From Trebouxia sp. TZW2008 (taxonomy: Eukaryota; Chlorophyta; Trebouxiophyceae; Trebouxiales; Trebouxiaceae), in assembly GCA_002118135.1 (NCBI GenBank), contig BDIU01000170.1, forward strand, positions 62,001 to 126,000: a DNA stretch of 64,000 nucleotides. Direction: 5' to 3'. Shown here piece after piece: positions 1 through 11,813 of this stretch. Below the pieces are notes generated by a model. That model had not been told where the DNA came from. It saw only the letters and a list, made by a program, of their open reading frames with translations, and made no database searches. The position numbers were made by a program, and so were the translations under genes. Every line of letters begins with the position of its first letter. Position 1 is the stretch's first letter.

Positions 1-784
1 GCGACTTCGTCAAGTCCGGATCAGTCGCTCACCAGCGGTGTCGAGCTCGCAAGCAGCGTGCTGCACACTTGCTAGCTCCGCTCGTATGCTAGCACAGGAG
101 CAGCAGCTGCAAGCTAAGCTGTGGGGTCTCGCTGCTGCTTTGAAAAGTGCTTGTCTCGCACTTGTTTTGAGTTTGAAATGTCTGAGAATCTCAATCAGAC
201 CCTGATGTGTCGTTGAGTCAGCATGACAATCCATCCTGTCGACAATTTTGGGCGCACGCGGCAAAGCTTGTCACAGATCCCTGTTAAGTCATGTGCCTCC
301 CACGCGTGAACATGGGCAATGCAACAACAGGCACTGCCGCTGGCATTGTGATGCAAGTTTGGCTGACACACAGACTGCTAGCATTAGCGCTAAATTACAT
401 GCTCCGCAACTTGCTTGTTGCTTACTGGCTTTTTCCTGACACAATGCAAGCTGTAAGTATGCATGCAATAGGTACTTTTGCCTTTGACGTCACCCGATTT
501 TCTTTTCCTTGTGTGGTTCATTAGCAATCGATTTTTGACCTTGACATAGATGCTGCCAGCCAAATCTGACGTGAAACCGCAATGTTTTGCTTCCTAGCAC
601 GTACGTTGTATGCTGAACCCTTGCCCTCACAACTTTTGGTTCAACTGTGTCACGTCACTGCTTTACTGGTGCGGCAAAAGGCAAAAATTTCCATGAGGTC
701 AACCAATGCTCACAGAACGCACTTGACGTTTCGTATTCACTGCTGGCACATCGCCTACAGAGCTCTCACGCAGCTCCAGCAAAC
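1..784. other. Left flank and putative 5' region of FMT
   Basis: No gene is recognised here. A minus-strand open frame at 264-10 (84 residues, Cys/Ala/Ser-rich) could be the first exon of a gene leaving the window to the left, but it has no recognisable domain and no convincing donor. Bases 265-784 hold no supported coding exon and probably contain the FMT promoter and 5' UTR. Confidence 0.35.
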
Positions 785-3700
785 ATGGCGCTGCTGCTCA
801 GCAGAACGTCTTTCAGACCACTTGCCGCAAGCGTATGGCTTGGTAGGCCAAGCGTGACTTGCTTCCGAAACGCACGGAGTCCATCTCGGACCTTAGTTAC
901 TCGAGTGGCCCCTGCGTTGACCAACCTCAAACAGTGGCATTGCCAGCACCATACTCGTCTTGGTGCTCCTCAGCCCCGTCGCTATGCATCTGCATTTGCA
1001 GCAACCCAGGAAGTCGAGGCTTCAGCGGATACACGGCCTAAAGTGGTGTTTCTTGGCACGCCAGAGGTGATCAGTAGCTGCTGTCAACTTGCTGTCAGCC
1101 TCATAGTCCATGGACTCGACGCCCCTTGTAGGTGGCTGCAGATGTTCTATTCAGGCTTCTTAAAGCATGTCAACAGCCCAGTACAAAGTTTCAGGTGGAC
1201 TATACGCTCCACACTGCTGCTAGACTTGTTCACAAAACAGGTCGACAATGACATCTCAATTTTGTGACAAGCAAGTTTCGGGTGTCATGTAGATAGCAGC
1301 AGTAGTTAGCCAGCCAGGCACAGCGCGCAAGCCCACCAAAAGCGGCGCAGAAAGACCTCCACTACCTCACCCAGTCCAAGTGCTAGCAGAAGAATGGCTC
1401 CATCCGGATCGAGTGTTGATGCCAGAAAAGGCCTCAGATGTGCGCTTTCTGCTCCAATCCACCTACTGTCCTCTCACAGCTTTCCTGCATGACCATTGCA
1501 GAAGCCATCAGGGTGCAGGGGACTGATATCTTTTCATAGCTTTCTGCATGACCATTGCAAAAGCCGGCACGGAACAGGGGCTTGTTGTTCTTTCATGGCT
1601 TTCTGGATCTTTCTGCATGACCATTGCAGAATCTATCATCAGGATGCATGGGGACTCATGGCCGGCTAGCGTCTATTGTGGGCTTTTTGAAGCACGCAAG
1701 CAAATCAACTCATATATGTCTTTCTGGCTTGCCTGTCGTGAGTCAGACGCATGGCCCCTCGTCTCCTGTTTCGCATGACAAGACACTGATGAGTCAACGC
1801 ATTCTTGTGTACTGTGTGATCTTGCTTCACATGTTCAGGCACCATAACACCTGCTGCGTGTTGATTCCCATGCTAACTCCTGCTGTTTAAAATCTATGTA
1901 ACACCTGTGTAACACCTGTGCAACACCTATGTAATACCTGCATAACAGCTGTGTAACAGCCTGTGTTGCACTTGACGACATCAGTGAGTCAGGACGCCCT
2001 TGCATATAATGCGCTCCTGCATTATCTCCTCAGCAACTTTGTCACTTATTGAGATGTATGGTGTCCTCTGCAGAAGACTTTCGTAGATTCTCTTAAGGCC
2101 ATATAGCCAAACCTGTGCATCACAGCAGCATACAAAGAACAGTCGCTACTGAACTTAACTTTTACGTCCTAAATACTTCTTTATTGCCTGCAGAAAGCTT
2201 TCATAGATAGTCTCAAGGCTGTGCAGTCAGACCTGTACATCATAGCAGCATACAAAACAAGCTTGCAACAGAACCATATTCTGCCTTTCTGAACTTTCCA
2301 CTGTTGCCTGCAGATAGCTTTTCTGGATACTCTCAAAGCCATTCAGCCAGACCTGTGCATCACAGCAGCATATGGACAATTCTTGCCACAAAAGTTCCTG
2401 GATATTCCCAAATATGGCACTGTGAATATCCACCCAAGCCTCCTGCCCAGATACCGGGGAGCAGCCCCTGTACAAAGATCCCTACAGGTAAAGTCTGCAT
2501 GCCCATGCTGTTTCTGCATCACTGTCATCATCATCACCATCAGCCAGACCTGTGCATCACAGCAGCATATGGACAGTTGCTGCCACAGAAGTTCTTGAAT
2601 TTTCCCAAATATGGCACTGTATCCACCGAAGCCTCTTGCCAAAGATAGGAGTGTTGCTCCTGTTTAAAGAGCGCTTCAGGTAAAGTGTGCATGCCTATGC
2701 TGCTTCTTCTGTGTTTGGTCTACATTTTGCTCAGATCATGTTCCTATGTCAGTTGCAACAAAGAGCAAAACTTATTGGCCCCCAATGCTGCTTGGGAGCA
2801 CACCTTGCCTCTGGGCATGAGTACAATTCAGTTTCTATGCAGTTTATGTGAATTGCTGCAGAAGTACCCTGTTCATTGCTGCCCCTGGACGTCAGTCTGC
2901 CGTACCACCAACATCAGAAAGCGTAAAAGTGTTGCATGAGGCATTGTCACACCTCAAGCAGATTTGCACGTCGTGCAGAGCGGTAGAACTGGGATGGACA
3001 TACATCTTCTATGCATGGTCATGGCCATGGACGCAGGTCCAATCATTCTTCAAAGACCAGCATCATTGAACACTCCAGAAGCAGTCTGGGCAATACATGT
3101 GTTAAAACATCTGCATGCTGTGTAGCAATGCATATTGTGCTTATTGCTGCTGCTGAAAGCTGGTTTGCTTGTTGTGCAGAGCAGTGACAGTGAAGTGAGG
3201 AGGATGTCAGTCTTCTTCACAGGGTCAAGGCCATAGACTCAGCGCCTCAGACCAAAAACCAGCATCATCAAACATGCAAGAAGCGAATTGAGTGATACAT
3301 CTGCATGCTGTGTAGAAATGCATGTTGTGCTGATTGCCGCTGCTACTGAAAGCTGGCTTGCTTGTTGTGCAGAGCGGCAACATTGAGGTGGATGTCAGTC
3401 TGTTGTCCAGCCAGCAAGCAGAAGAAGAAGTACAACATGAAGAAGGCGAAGAGGAGGAGTGCAGAAGTCACCATATTGACCCCATTTTTTTGTATGTTTG
3501 GGTTGTTGAGAGCTGCCTTTGCTGAAAGAAGTTTTGCTAGTTGTGCAGAGCGGTGATAGTGAGGTGGGTGTCAGTCTGTTGTACACTGAGAAAGCCATGG
3601 ACTCAGGGCCAATCATTGCTCAAGAGGCTGTCCAGATTGACGCTGGCATTCAAGCAGATGAGCTGCTGCTGCACCTGTTCGCTGTGGGCACACAGTGAGT

Positions 3701-6500
3701 TTTATCTTTAGATTGCCGCATCATTTGGTAGCAATGGCTTGCATGGCACATCCAGCCATGTTTGACTGTAGGCAAACTACCCAGCTGATGCTGGCATTCA
3801 AGCAGATGAGCTGCTGCTGCTGCACATGTTTGCGATTGGCGCAAAGTGAGTCATGTTCAGACTGCCGATCAATTTGATTCCATTCAAGTCATTCACTCAC
3901 TCACTCACTCACTCACTCACTCACTCACTCACTCACTCACTCACTCACTCACTCTTTCAGTGTGCTAGACAGGCTCAGCAGGCCCAGCTAGGTACGTACT
4001 GGAGCCAGCAACTGTCTCTAATCAGATTGATTTGATTGCGACGGCTTGCTTGGCACATCCAGTCTTATGAGACTGTGGGCAAAAACCCTGTGTCTTAAAT
4101 CTTGACTTGCACGACCCATGACTGTTGGCACATAATGAGTGACCAACAGGCCCCTTTGAAACAGGTTGTACGGCAGCATGCAGCTGCTGTTGGTGTTACA
4201 GTGACTTCTTTTTGTAAGGACTGCTCTGGTTCCCAAGAAATTGTTACTCCTACTACTTATTGAAGCAGAAGGCACTGTACAAGCATACCTCAGTGACATG
4301 AAGCACATCTTGTGTCTATGCCTATAAGTCAGGCAGGAAGGTGGCAGCATGGCGTTCACACAAATGCATGTCAAATTCTGGCATATATTGTAACATCTTT
4401 AGCAATGCAAAGAGGCTTACGACACATGTGTAGAGACAGACAAGTACAACATCTCACACTTAATCACCCTTTTCTTGGCTTGCTCCATCTGTACAATGCA
4501 AATTCGCTGCACAGGCTGGCAAAGTGAGCTCAATGCGTGAAAAATTGTGCATACTGTCCGTGGGAAGCAAATTGATGTGTTTTTAACATCATCACTGGTA
4601 AAGAAGAGTCTAATTTTGCAGAAAGGAAATTGCTGTGTTTTCTGCGCAAAGGCATACTCTTCTTTACCTTGTGGCTTGAACAAGTTTGTTGCAGCTGCTC
4701 CTCTGTAATGCATAATTTCCCTAACCTACTCTAGTGTATTGGCACAATGTTGCAACAAGCTTGTCATGACATTCTATGTGCAAATCATGCTGCAGTACAT
4801 TGCATCAGCAATGCAGCGAATAACAATACAGAACACTCAATACACAACATGTAATATGCAGTGTTTGAAAATGTGTGTCACCAAGATGTAGTGCAGATCG
4901 TGAAGTACATTGGGGCCCACACGTAATACCCAATACGCAAGAAGAAGACTTCACAGTCTCAATCACTGAAGTTGAGTGTTTGGTGATTCACTGCAATACT
5001 GTTTACACTGCAGGCTATTTCTGGATCATGCAAAGTCCATCTTGTCGGGTGAAGCTCAGCACACTGCAAAGCCGCAAGACAGCAAGCATGCCACACATGC
5101 ACCCAAAATTGAGAAGTCAGAGAGCCTATTGGACTGGGACTTGTCCGCGACTGCCCTTCACAATCAGGTACAGTGGCTTGTCTTTGCAATGGCTGCTTTC
5201 ATTACCAAGAGAGTTGTCCTTACAACGTAATGTCCTTACTCAGAGGTTCCAGCCCCTCTGAGGCGCCCCCCCCCCCCCACCCCCCCCCCCCCNNTCCACC
5301 CCCCCTGAGGCGCCCCCCCCCCCCCACCACCTCTCACCCTGCAGTCAGAATGAAGTGATTGGTTCACATCGGCACTGTCCATACATCAAGAATGTCTTTG
5401 TTTCGGAATGTCCTTCAAAAGAGAAGTTGCTGTACAGAAATGGTGACTTTAGCGTGAGCTTGCAATCATATGCTGTGACTGTTGATAGCAACATGAGATG
5501 AGTCAGCACTGAGTCATCAAACAGTGTCCAGTCCTGAAGGCGGCAAAACGCCTTACAGACTTGTGCACGACACCTAGCATATTGCACAGCTTGCAAAACC
5601 CACAAGGCAGCGCAGATAAGGTTGTGTCGCAGTTTGAGACTCAAAGGTCACTTAGGCATGGCAGCATGCATTAAATCACCTAGCATCAATGCATAGCTTG
5701 CAAAACCAGCAAGGCAACGTAGTCATGGTTGTGTCGCATGTTGGGACTCAACGGTCACTTGGGCATGACAGCTTTTGTTAAACCACCTAGCATCAATGCA
5801 CAGCTTGCAAAACCAGCAAGGTGGCGCAAACAAGGTTACAACTGAGCAACGCGTCAGCGTTCCAAGGTTGTGTCGCAGTCCAAAACTCAAAGGTCACTTG
5901 GGCATGAGAGCATCTGTGACACCACTCACACCTTTGTTGCAGTTTGCGAGTGTCTGCGCAACAACAGCAGTCAACTGCTGCACAACTGGGTACCATTGCT
6001 TTTAATTGTGCAGAAAATGGAGACAGTTAGTTGCTCCAGTACTTACCTAGCTGTGCCTGCTTGAGCCTGTCTAGCACACATTTAGAATGAACAAATGAAT
6101 GAATGTACAGTGGTGTTGCATGCTGCAAAGGAATGAGAACAGGCTGTGCACTTTGTAGGTGAGGGCTTTTGCACCATGGCCAGGCACTAAACAAACATTC
6201 TTGCTGTCAAAAAACAATTCGCCCAAAACAAAGCCGGTTTCAATGAACCTCAAGATTCTGAAAACGACTGTTGGGAAGGCTGATGATTGGCAAGGAGAGG
6301 AAGAGACAGACATCACAGTGACCCGGGATGCTCTGCATGTCAAGTGTACAGATGATACTGTGCTTAGTATACTGCAGTTGCAGACACCTGGCAAGAAACC
6401 TGTCTCTGTTCTGTCATTTGCAAATGGCTCCTTGCAGGACTCGACAATCTCACGGACACATATGCCAGCGCCTAAAGATGCATCTGAAGGCCAGACGTGA
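785..6500 (+). CDS. FMT: Methionyl-tRNA formyltransferase, organellar
   Basis: It formylates Met-tRNA using 10-formyl-THF to start plastid and/or mitochondrial translation. Seven exons close in phase: 785-1073, 1142-1194, 1293-1439, 2314-2487, 3549-3694, 5014-5167, 6159-6500, giving about 434 residues. The start is the first ATG of an Arg/Ser/Ala-rich transit peptide of about 80 residues. Then come the Rossmann start KVVFLGTPEV (exon 1), DLCITAAYGQFLP and the catalytic NIHPSLLPRYRG loop (exon 4), and AMDSGPIIAQEA with the conserved Asp (exon 5). Exon 6 has the linker ending SATALHNQ. Exon 7 starts the C-terminal tRNA-binding domain with VRAFAPWPGT. Introns 3-6 carry echo copies of exons 4 and 5 and two dispersed repeats. 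Exon 2 uses a donor inferred from phase. The last about 20 residues are uncertain, because another frame gives a more basic, FMT-like tail ending at 6519. Confidence 0.9.
1445..1985 (+). repeat. Tandem repeats in FMT intron 3
   Basis: At 1480-1650 a unit of about 65 bp containing CTTTCTGCATGACCATTGCA recurs three times. At about 1885-1985 an 11-mer-like unit (AACACCTGTGT and variants) repeats at least six times. Neither matches an exon. They appear to be intron-internal minisatellite growth. Confidence 0.75.
2070..2700 (+). repeat. Echo copies of FMT exon 4
   Basis: Real exon 4 is 2314-2487. Partial copies start near 2073 and 2192, each with a TGCAG acceptor and the bases for the QPDLCITAAY stretch, interrupted by stops. 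A downstream copy at about 2530-2695 repeats most of the exon and its GTAAAG donor, plus intron sequence (GCATGCCCATGCTG versus GCATGCCTATGCTG). Only the 2314 copy keeps the whole frame. Confidence 0.88.
2925..3860 (+). repeat. Echo copies of FMT exon 5
   Basis: Three decayed copies of the exon 5 acceptor and 5' part (GTGCAGAGCGGTGATAGTGAG in the real exon at 3549) start near 2973, 3175 and 3368. A downstream copy of the exon 3' end and donor lies at about 3785-3855 (GGCATTCAAGCAGATGAGCT in both). A further worn piece is near 4040-4090. The copies carry frameshifts or stops. Confidence 0.88.
3892..3955 (+). repeat. (TCAC)n microsatellite
   Basis: About 15 perfect TCAC/ACTC units lie directly 5' of a dispersed repeat core at 3961. 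The other copies of that core also sit beside tetranucleotide repeats. Confidence 0.97.
3961..4030 (+). mobile_element. Short dispersed intronic element, copy 1
   Basis: The core contains GTGCTAGACAGGCTCAGCAG, then GCCCAGCTAGGTACGTACTG, then AACTGTCTC. Related copies are at 6016-6110, 8128-8205 and 46495-46595. No ORF, clear terminal inverted repeat or pol III box was recognised. A SINE- or MITE-like non-autonomous element is the best guess. It lies in FMT intron 5. Confidence 0.6.
5263..5332. other. Poly-C tracts with two ambiguous bases
   Basis: Runs of 10-15 C flank NN at about 5293-5294 in FMT intron 6, with CTGAGGCG on both sides. This is probably a low-quality or collapsed homopolymer site, so the local length is unreliable. 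Confidence 0.95.
5570..5915 (+). repeat. Tandem repeat of about 110 bp, three copies
   Basis: Three copies share CACCTAGCAT, CACAGCTTGCAAAACC, a GTTGTGTCGCA segment and GACTCAAAGGTCACTTGGGC. All lie in FMT intron 6. No matching exon was found, so this is an intron-internal tandem duplication. Confidence 0.85.
6016..6110 (-). mobile_element. Short dispersed intronic element, copy 2
   Basis: The reverse complement reads CATTCATTCATTTG, GTGTGCTAGACAGGCTC, CACAGCTAGGTAAGTACTGG, then ACTGTCTCC, matching copy 1 and again next to TCAT repeats. It lies in FMT intron 6, antisense to the gene. Confidence 0.6.
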
Positions 6501-7208
6501 TTTCATTGTTTGCTGTTGATTGCCTGACGTGTGACCATACACTGCCACTGACAAACAAGCAATCAATGCATGAGTTCGAGAAGCCAGCCTGTTCTATCTT
6601 GCCTACAGCTGCGCAGTGTGCATACGCTTGTCTGGCATATTCACAAATGCGTTGAATTATTTCAGACAACTCTACAAGTCGACTGTGCAAATTTGAAGTT
6701 CAGTTGCGTTCACAACAATGCAGAAAGCGCTAGTTTGAACAAGCTCAATTAAATAGTGCAACAGACAGAAAGTTAATGCTTTAGTTTAGCTGACAACGCG
6801 GGACAAACCTCTTGCTGCAAGGGCATCTACTCAGCATTTGCCAATGACAACAGTCTTGATACATGTGCATGGGCTGGAGCAACTAGCTTCTGACCTATCG
6901 CCACCAAATTTTGTGTTCTTGGCAATGTATAGCTTGGGCACATCGTCAGGTTGTGATACGGGGGACATGAAATTGCCTCTTGGTCAGATATGCAATAAAA
7001 CTTGCAAGGCAAGGCTTGAATGCTGTCACAAATTCATCCTCACTTCTCGCGAAAACAGTTTTGGCTGGCTGATGCCAAGACACCTTCTTTCTCTCTCTGT
7101 TAGTGGCATGTGAGGTAAATCGCAAGCAATTGCACGTCTCAGCTGATGACTTTGTCTCTATTGGCCTTGTGCAGATCTGGCTGTGTAATGATACAGGCTG
7201 ATTGGTCA
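6501..7208. other. Intergenic, convergent 3' ends
   Basis: This lies between the FMT stop and the terminal exon of the minus-strand secreted-protein gene. No supported coding sequence or structured repeat is visible. It should hold the 3' UTRs of both genes. Confidence 0.5.
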
Positions 7209-7591
7209 TCACCCAACAATTATGGGTGGAATTACAGCGCCAGATTTCATGCCCAAGGTATAGCAATTACTGAGGGCTGCGCTTTGACTAATGGCTTGGT
7301 TGAAAGCTGCGAGAGTCATGTAATTCTGAGCCTCTGCAGGAGCATGAGCAAATGTCAGACATACATTAATGAGCCATTCTGCGCTGTGCTTTGACTGAGG
7401 GCTTGATTGAATGCTGCAGGAGGCATGTCATTCTGAGCCTCTGCAGTGCACATGGCAGGTGTCAGACATACCAAAAATGACTCATTGTGCGCTTTGCTGT
7501 GACTGATGGCTTGATTGAATGCAACAGGAGTCAAGTAATTCTGAGCTTCCGCAGGGTGCATAACAGGTGTCAGGCCACAAGGCAGACACAT
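7209..7591 (-). repeat. Triplicated terminal exon of the secreted protein
   Basis: Three copies of about 115 bp encode AAFNQA(I/L)SQS-type sequence. The copies starting at 7440 and 7333 both keep a CTGCAG acceptor and an in-phase frame to a stop (7355 and 7209). The third, near 7555, has lost the acceptor (GCGGAAG). Which copy is used cannot be told from sequence. Confidence 0.75.
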
Positions 7592-10500
7592 GTTAAAGAA
7601 GAGTGGCTGTAGTTGCCACTGGTGAGTAATGGCAAGCTGCAGCTATTTCCACTTAATTAGCAGAAGGGCGTTCAGGAAGCATTTGATGAATGCTGAGTAT
7701 GAACATGCACAGACTTACACATCAAAATAGAGTGTAAATCTAGTTGCAACCAGAGAGTGACGTCAGGCTGCAGCTGTTCCTACTCAGTCAGCAGAAGAAA
7801 TCCAGGAAGCATAAAGCAAGTATGCTTCCTGCATTTTTTCTGCTGACTGAGTAGAAATAGCCTGCAGTATGACCATGCACTGACTGACGTCTTGAAACAA
7901 GGTATAGATGTAGCTGCAGTTGGCGAGTAACAGCAAGCTGCGGCTTTGTCTGCTCAGTTACCAGAAGGGCGTCCAGAAAGCACTTGATGAATGCTAAATA
8001 TGAACATGGACTGACTTACGTATCAACATAGGGTACAACTGCATTTGCAACCAACAAGTACTAGCTAGCTGCAGCTGTGTTTACTCACCTAGCATAGGGC
8101 ATCCAGATAACGCATAGCGTGATGCATATTCATTCATCCATTCCAGACATGTGCTAGACAGGCCCAGCTAGGTATGTACTGGAGCAATCGACTGTCTCCC
8201 AACAGTTTGGTCCTGTGCTACCCTAAACCATGTGAACTGTGCATGAAGGGAGGTGGGGTTCTTATGATGAAAGTGATGCATATGCAATGACTTACGTATC
8301 AAAACAGGGTAGATGTAGTTGCAGCCTGTGGTTTGGGCCAGGGCCGCCAGCGCTGCAAGGGATGATATGCCACTACCAGTTGAGGGTCCTTTCTCTAGAG
8401 CTTCGTACAGTGACTCTCCAGCTCCCGCAACCTGTGAAGAAGGCGCTACTGGATCAAGTGAAACAGTGACGACCAAATCTGTAAAAAACAGACATGCCAT
8501 GTCTGGCTGGGCTCCTGTCTTAGGCAGTCAGCAAGAGCATGTCCAGTCCGTCCTGTAATCTTTCAAAAAGGTGACCCAAGCAGGGGGCTGTGCAGTAAAA
8601 GCTGCAAGGAACAACATGCCCTTGCGAGTTGATCAGCTTTTTCCAGTGCCTAATGCAGTGACTTTTCAGCTTACACTGCCTGTATCACAACATGCATGCA
8701 GTTTGCTTCCTCAAGGGCTGAGCGGTCAAGACTCACGCTGAACACATCTGACACAAGCCGCACAAGGTCTTCAGAAGAGGCCCCCTTCAAATTGGATAGA
8801 GGCGGCACTAAAAGGCACGTCTCATCAAGTTTGGCAGGATCTTACCTTGTATGAGGCTGAAGCTCCTGCACCCGCTACAGCTTGGGAAACAACAGTCTGA
8901 TAAGACTGTGTGGCAGCAGCTTGAGCCGTGGCATCTTCACCAGAATACAGGATCTGTGCTTGGGCCAGACAGGTAAGGGTGTTATTGGATGGGGAGAAGG
9001 TGGCGATGGAAGTCGCCAGCGCTGTGTTGTCCCCTGTTGTGGCCTGTAGAGCTGTCTGGGCAGCTGCAGCAGCACACAGAAAGGTCAGATCATCTTCTGG
9101 GCAGCAGCCAAATCAGCAAGATTACTCCACAAATGAAGGCAGACACGGTCTTGGTCAACAGGGCTTGTCAACTGATGAGCTAGGCTTACTTGCAAGCACC
9201 TTGAGGGCGATTTCAGAGCACAGGGCTGATGCAACGGGCAGCCCATCAGTAGTGACCCTCAGACCCGTAGTCAGGTGAATGGTGTAGACAGCTGTTCCAC
9301 GAGCAATGTTGATGGACAAATGAAAGTGGGCTCAAGCTTGATCAGCAGTGCTTACAAACAAATCAGCAGGGCTTACAGATTTATCAGCAGACCTCACTTG
9401 CACGCACCTTGAGTCAATCATGAGAGCACCCAGCTGAAATCAAGGGCAGACCGCTGGCGGTGGCCACCACACATCTAACCAGATTGATGTTATGGGCAGC
9501 AGCTAATTCAGCAAGACTCATACGCGAATGAATGCATACTCGGTTCTGATTGGCAGGGCTTGCAGACTGAAGCAGCAGGGCTTACTTGCAAGCACCTTAA
9601 GGGCATTTCCAGAGCACCCAGCTGAAACCAAGGGCAGCCCACTGGCAGTGGCCACCACACAGCCAGCCAAGTTGATGTTATGGGCAGAAGCCAAAGCCAA
9701 CCCAGCAGCAGTCTGGTTGGTATCTATCACTTGTCCAAGCGCCAAAGCATATTGAGCAGCTAGGAATGTGCCGTTGTTGCAGGTGCCACCTCCAAGCCTC
9801 TCAGCCGTGCCTGTGGCCACAGCTGCGTGCTCTGCCAGCCCTGACACAAAAGCGGTGGCAAAGACTGTCTGTGGACAAACGGAGAGCAGTCAGTCTCACG
9901 GCGGCTTGCAAATCTGCTATGACTACGTAGTCATACATGTCCTGTACACCATATTTGTACACTGTCTTTCAATGATGATCTGGCGTCTGTGATGATGAAA
10001 CATCATACAGCCACTCCTGCGTGCTCTGCCAGCCCAAACGCAAAAGCGGTGGCAAAGTCAGTCTGCAGGCAAATGCAGGGTAGTCAGTCTCTCGGCAGCT
10101 TGCAAATCTGCTATGACCACTGTCTGTGAATGATGATCTGGTGTCTGTAGACCATCACATGGCTGCTGCTGCCTGCTCTGCCAGCTCTGATGCCAAAAAT
10201 GGCAAAGACTGTCTGCGGGCACATGGAGGACAGTCAGTCTCACGGCAGCTTGCAAATCTGCTATGACTACTGTCTGTGAATGATGATCTGGTGTCTGTAG
10301 ACCATCATATGGCTGCTGCTGCCTGATCTGCCAGCCCTTACGCAAAAGCGTTGGCAAAGACTGTATGCATGCAAACAAGAGGCGTTGATACCAGTGCAGC
10401 TGGTAGACCTGCTGTGGATGCTGTCTGCATGAAAAAAGGCAATGACCACAAGTGCAGCTTGCAGATCTGCTTTGTATGCTATCTGCATGCAAGATAGGAA

Positions 10501-11813
10501 AGGCTATGACTAGAGCTTGACAATTTGCTGTGAAGGCTGTCTGCATGTGCGTAGGGAGCAGTTACAACCACTGCAGCTTGCACAATTGCTGTGAATGCTG
10601 TCTGCAGGTGCATTCTTTGTCACTGTGCTGGCGCAATTGCTGTGAATGCTGTCTGTACACAACCAGTGAAGCAGTCACTAACACTGCGGGCATACATTTA
10701 CTGTGAATGATGTCTGCATGCAAGTAGGAAGCATTCTTTGCCACTGCATTGCAGATATCTGCTATGACTGGTCTGAACTGAGTCAAATTTAGGTCACTGT
10801 ATTGGCAGAATGGCTGCTGCTAATAGCAGTATCCTCTGGAACAATTTAAAGCCAACGATCACTTGCAGATAAGGCTTTGGCTACACACGTAAGTGGCATT
10901 CAACCAGTTCAATTCTAGCTTGCCATGCATGTTCAGATACAGAGCTGCATTCAAAACGCGTTCACTGCTTGCTATGTAGCATGACGGGATGATCCAGTCA
11001 GAAGCAGTGTGACAAAATGCTGCCAGCAGAATCTGGCTGCTATTCCTGACTGCTGGATGTGAAGTGCACTGCAGCATACATTGCATGCTACAAAGCAGAG
11101 GTCATATTGGGCAGTATCTGTCACCTGTACAATGTATGGCTGCTGTGCTAAACGCATAGCACCCAATGCTGTGGTGGCAGTGTTGATGGACGCTGCTGTG
11201 TCCAAAGTGAACTGACCAAGCACGGCTTGAACAAAGGCGCTCGCCAGCGTGTCATAGATGTCGGGTACCTTTATTGCTGCCTCTGAAAGAGCTGCCGCTG
11301 TTTGGACTAGCAACGTGTCAGCAGACGCGGAACCTGCAAGCAGCTACTTGCTGAACGGCAGCAAGATTGCGCTTGTGTCTGTCTTGCAGGTGCTGGGCTC
11401 GACGCGGTGCATGGCAAGATGAGCGCATACGGCAGGCATCACGAGGCTGGCTCAGTCATTGCAACAAAATAGACGCCGGTCACAAGGTCCACATGCCCTG
11501 AAGGTTCTTGCTTCAGCACGTAAACAACATGAACACGATCGGTAGCTGTGTCTCTGCCCAAATGGCAAATATGACAAACGCGGGAGTACGCGACGGCCTT
11601 ACTGTTGCTGAACACTTGTACGAGCGCCGCAACGATTGCTGCAGAGTCTGCTGACTGCCCAGCTTTTGCAAAGCCATTGACGGCGCCTGTGGCATTGCCA
11701 GCGACAAGTGATGTTGTTATGTTGTACTTGTCGTTGCTGCCGGCAAGCAATGACCTGTGCGCGCTGACTGCTGTGACAAAGAGCACCGTCGAAAGCAGGC
11801 ACGCAATCTTCAT
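7209..11813 (-). CDS. Secreted alanine-rich protein of unknown function
   Basis: Not a family I recognise. The start at 11813 gives a clear signal peptide, MKIACLLSTVLFVTAVSA. Exons on the minus strand: 11813-11603, 11333-11125, 9868-9586, 9063-8846, 8478-8296, then a terminal exon at 7333-7209 or 7440-7355. Phases agree for most junctions, but 8846 to 8478 does not close, so a small exon is probably missing. The mature protein is a run of Ala/Ser/Thr/Gln helices such as LASAFVQAVLGQ and TVFATAFVSGLAE, with few charged residues. Cys occurs in GGTCNNG and TTGCNYIYP. This suggests an extracellular or cell-wall structural protein (inference). Several exons have echo copies on one or both sides. 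Confidence 0.6.
7600..8125 (-). repeat. Echo copies of the 8478-8296 exon end
   Basis: About four units of roughly 150 bp start near 7608, 7745, 7910 and 8045. Each resembles the region around the donor of the exon ending at 8296 (GACTTACGTATCAAAACAGG on the plus strand) plus intron sequence. They lie downstream of that exon in gene direction. Confidence 0.7.
8128..8205 (+). mobile_element. Short dispersed intronic element, copy 3
   Basis: CATTCATCCATTCC leads into ATGTGCTAGACAGGCCCAGC, then TAGGTATGTACTGGAGCAA and ACTGTCTCC. It matches copy 1 but lacks about ten internal bases. It lies inside the intron between 8296 and 7440, antisense to the gene. Confidence 0.6.
8560..8700 (-). repeat. 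Upstream echo of the 8478-8296 exon
   Basis: The plus-strand segment GCTGCAAGGAACAACATGCC and the following bases parallel GCTGCAAGGGATGATATGCC inside the exon. It is one partial, worn copy upstream of the exon in gene direction. Confidence 0.65.
9110..9520 (-). repeat. Downstream echoes of exon 9868-9586
   Basis: Two copies of the exon 3' end and donor (plus strand GCTTACTTGCAAGCACCTT in the real exon near 9583) lie at about 9180-9275 and 9390-9480. They still read partly as VASGLPL(V/I)SAGCS but are broken. Confidence 0.8.
9860..10800 (-). repeat. Upstream echoes of exon 9868-9586
   Basis: Seven or more partial copies of the acceptor region and first exon bases (GCAAAGACTGTCTG and CAGCTTGCAAATCTGCTATG on the plus strand) are spaced at about 60-130 bp up to about 10760. 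Similarity is high near the exon (10050, 10190, 10330) and weak far away. Confidence 0.85.

Noticed and set aside
3892..3955. CRISPR-like array from regular TCAC repeats and from echo arrays
   Set aside because: Eukaryotic context; the repeats are a microsatellite or splice-junction copies, with no uniform repeat-spacer structure.
10058..10546. 162-residue minus-strand open frame as a gene
   Set aside because: It is made of echo copies of the secreted-protein exon at 9868-9586 read in another frame, with no start context and no domain.
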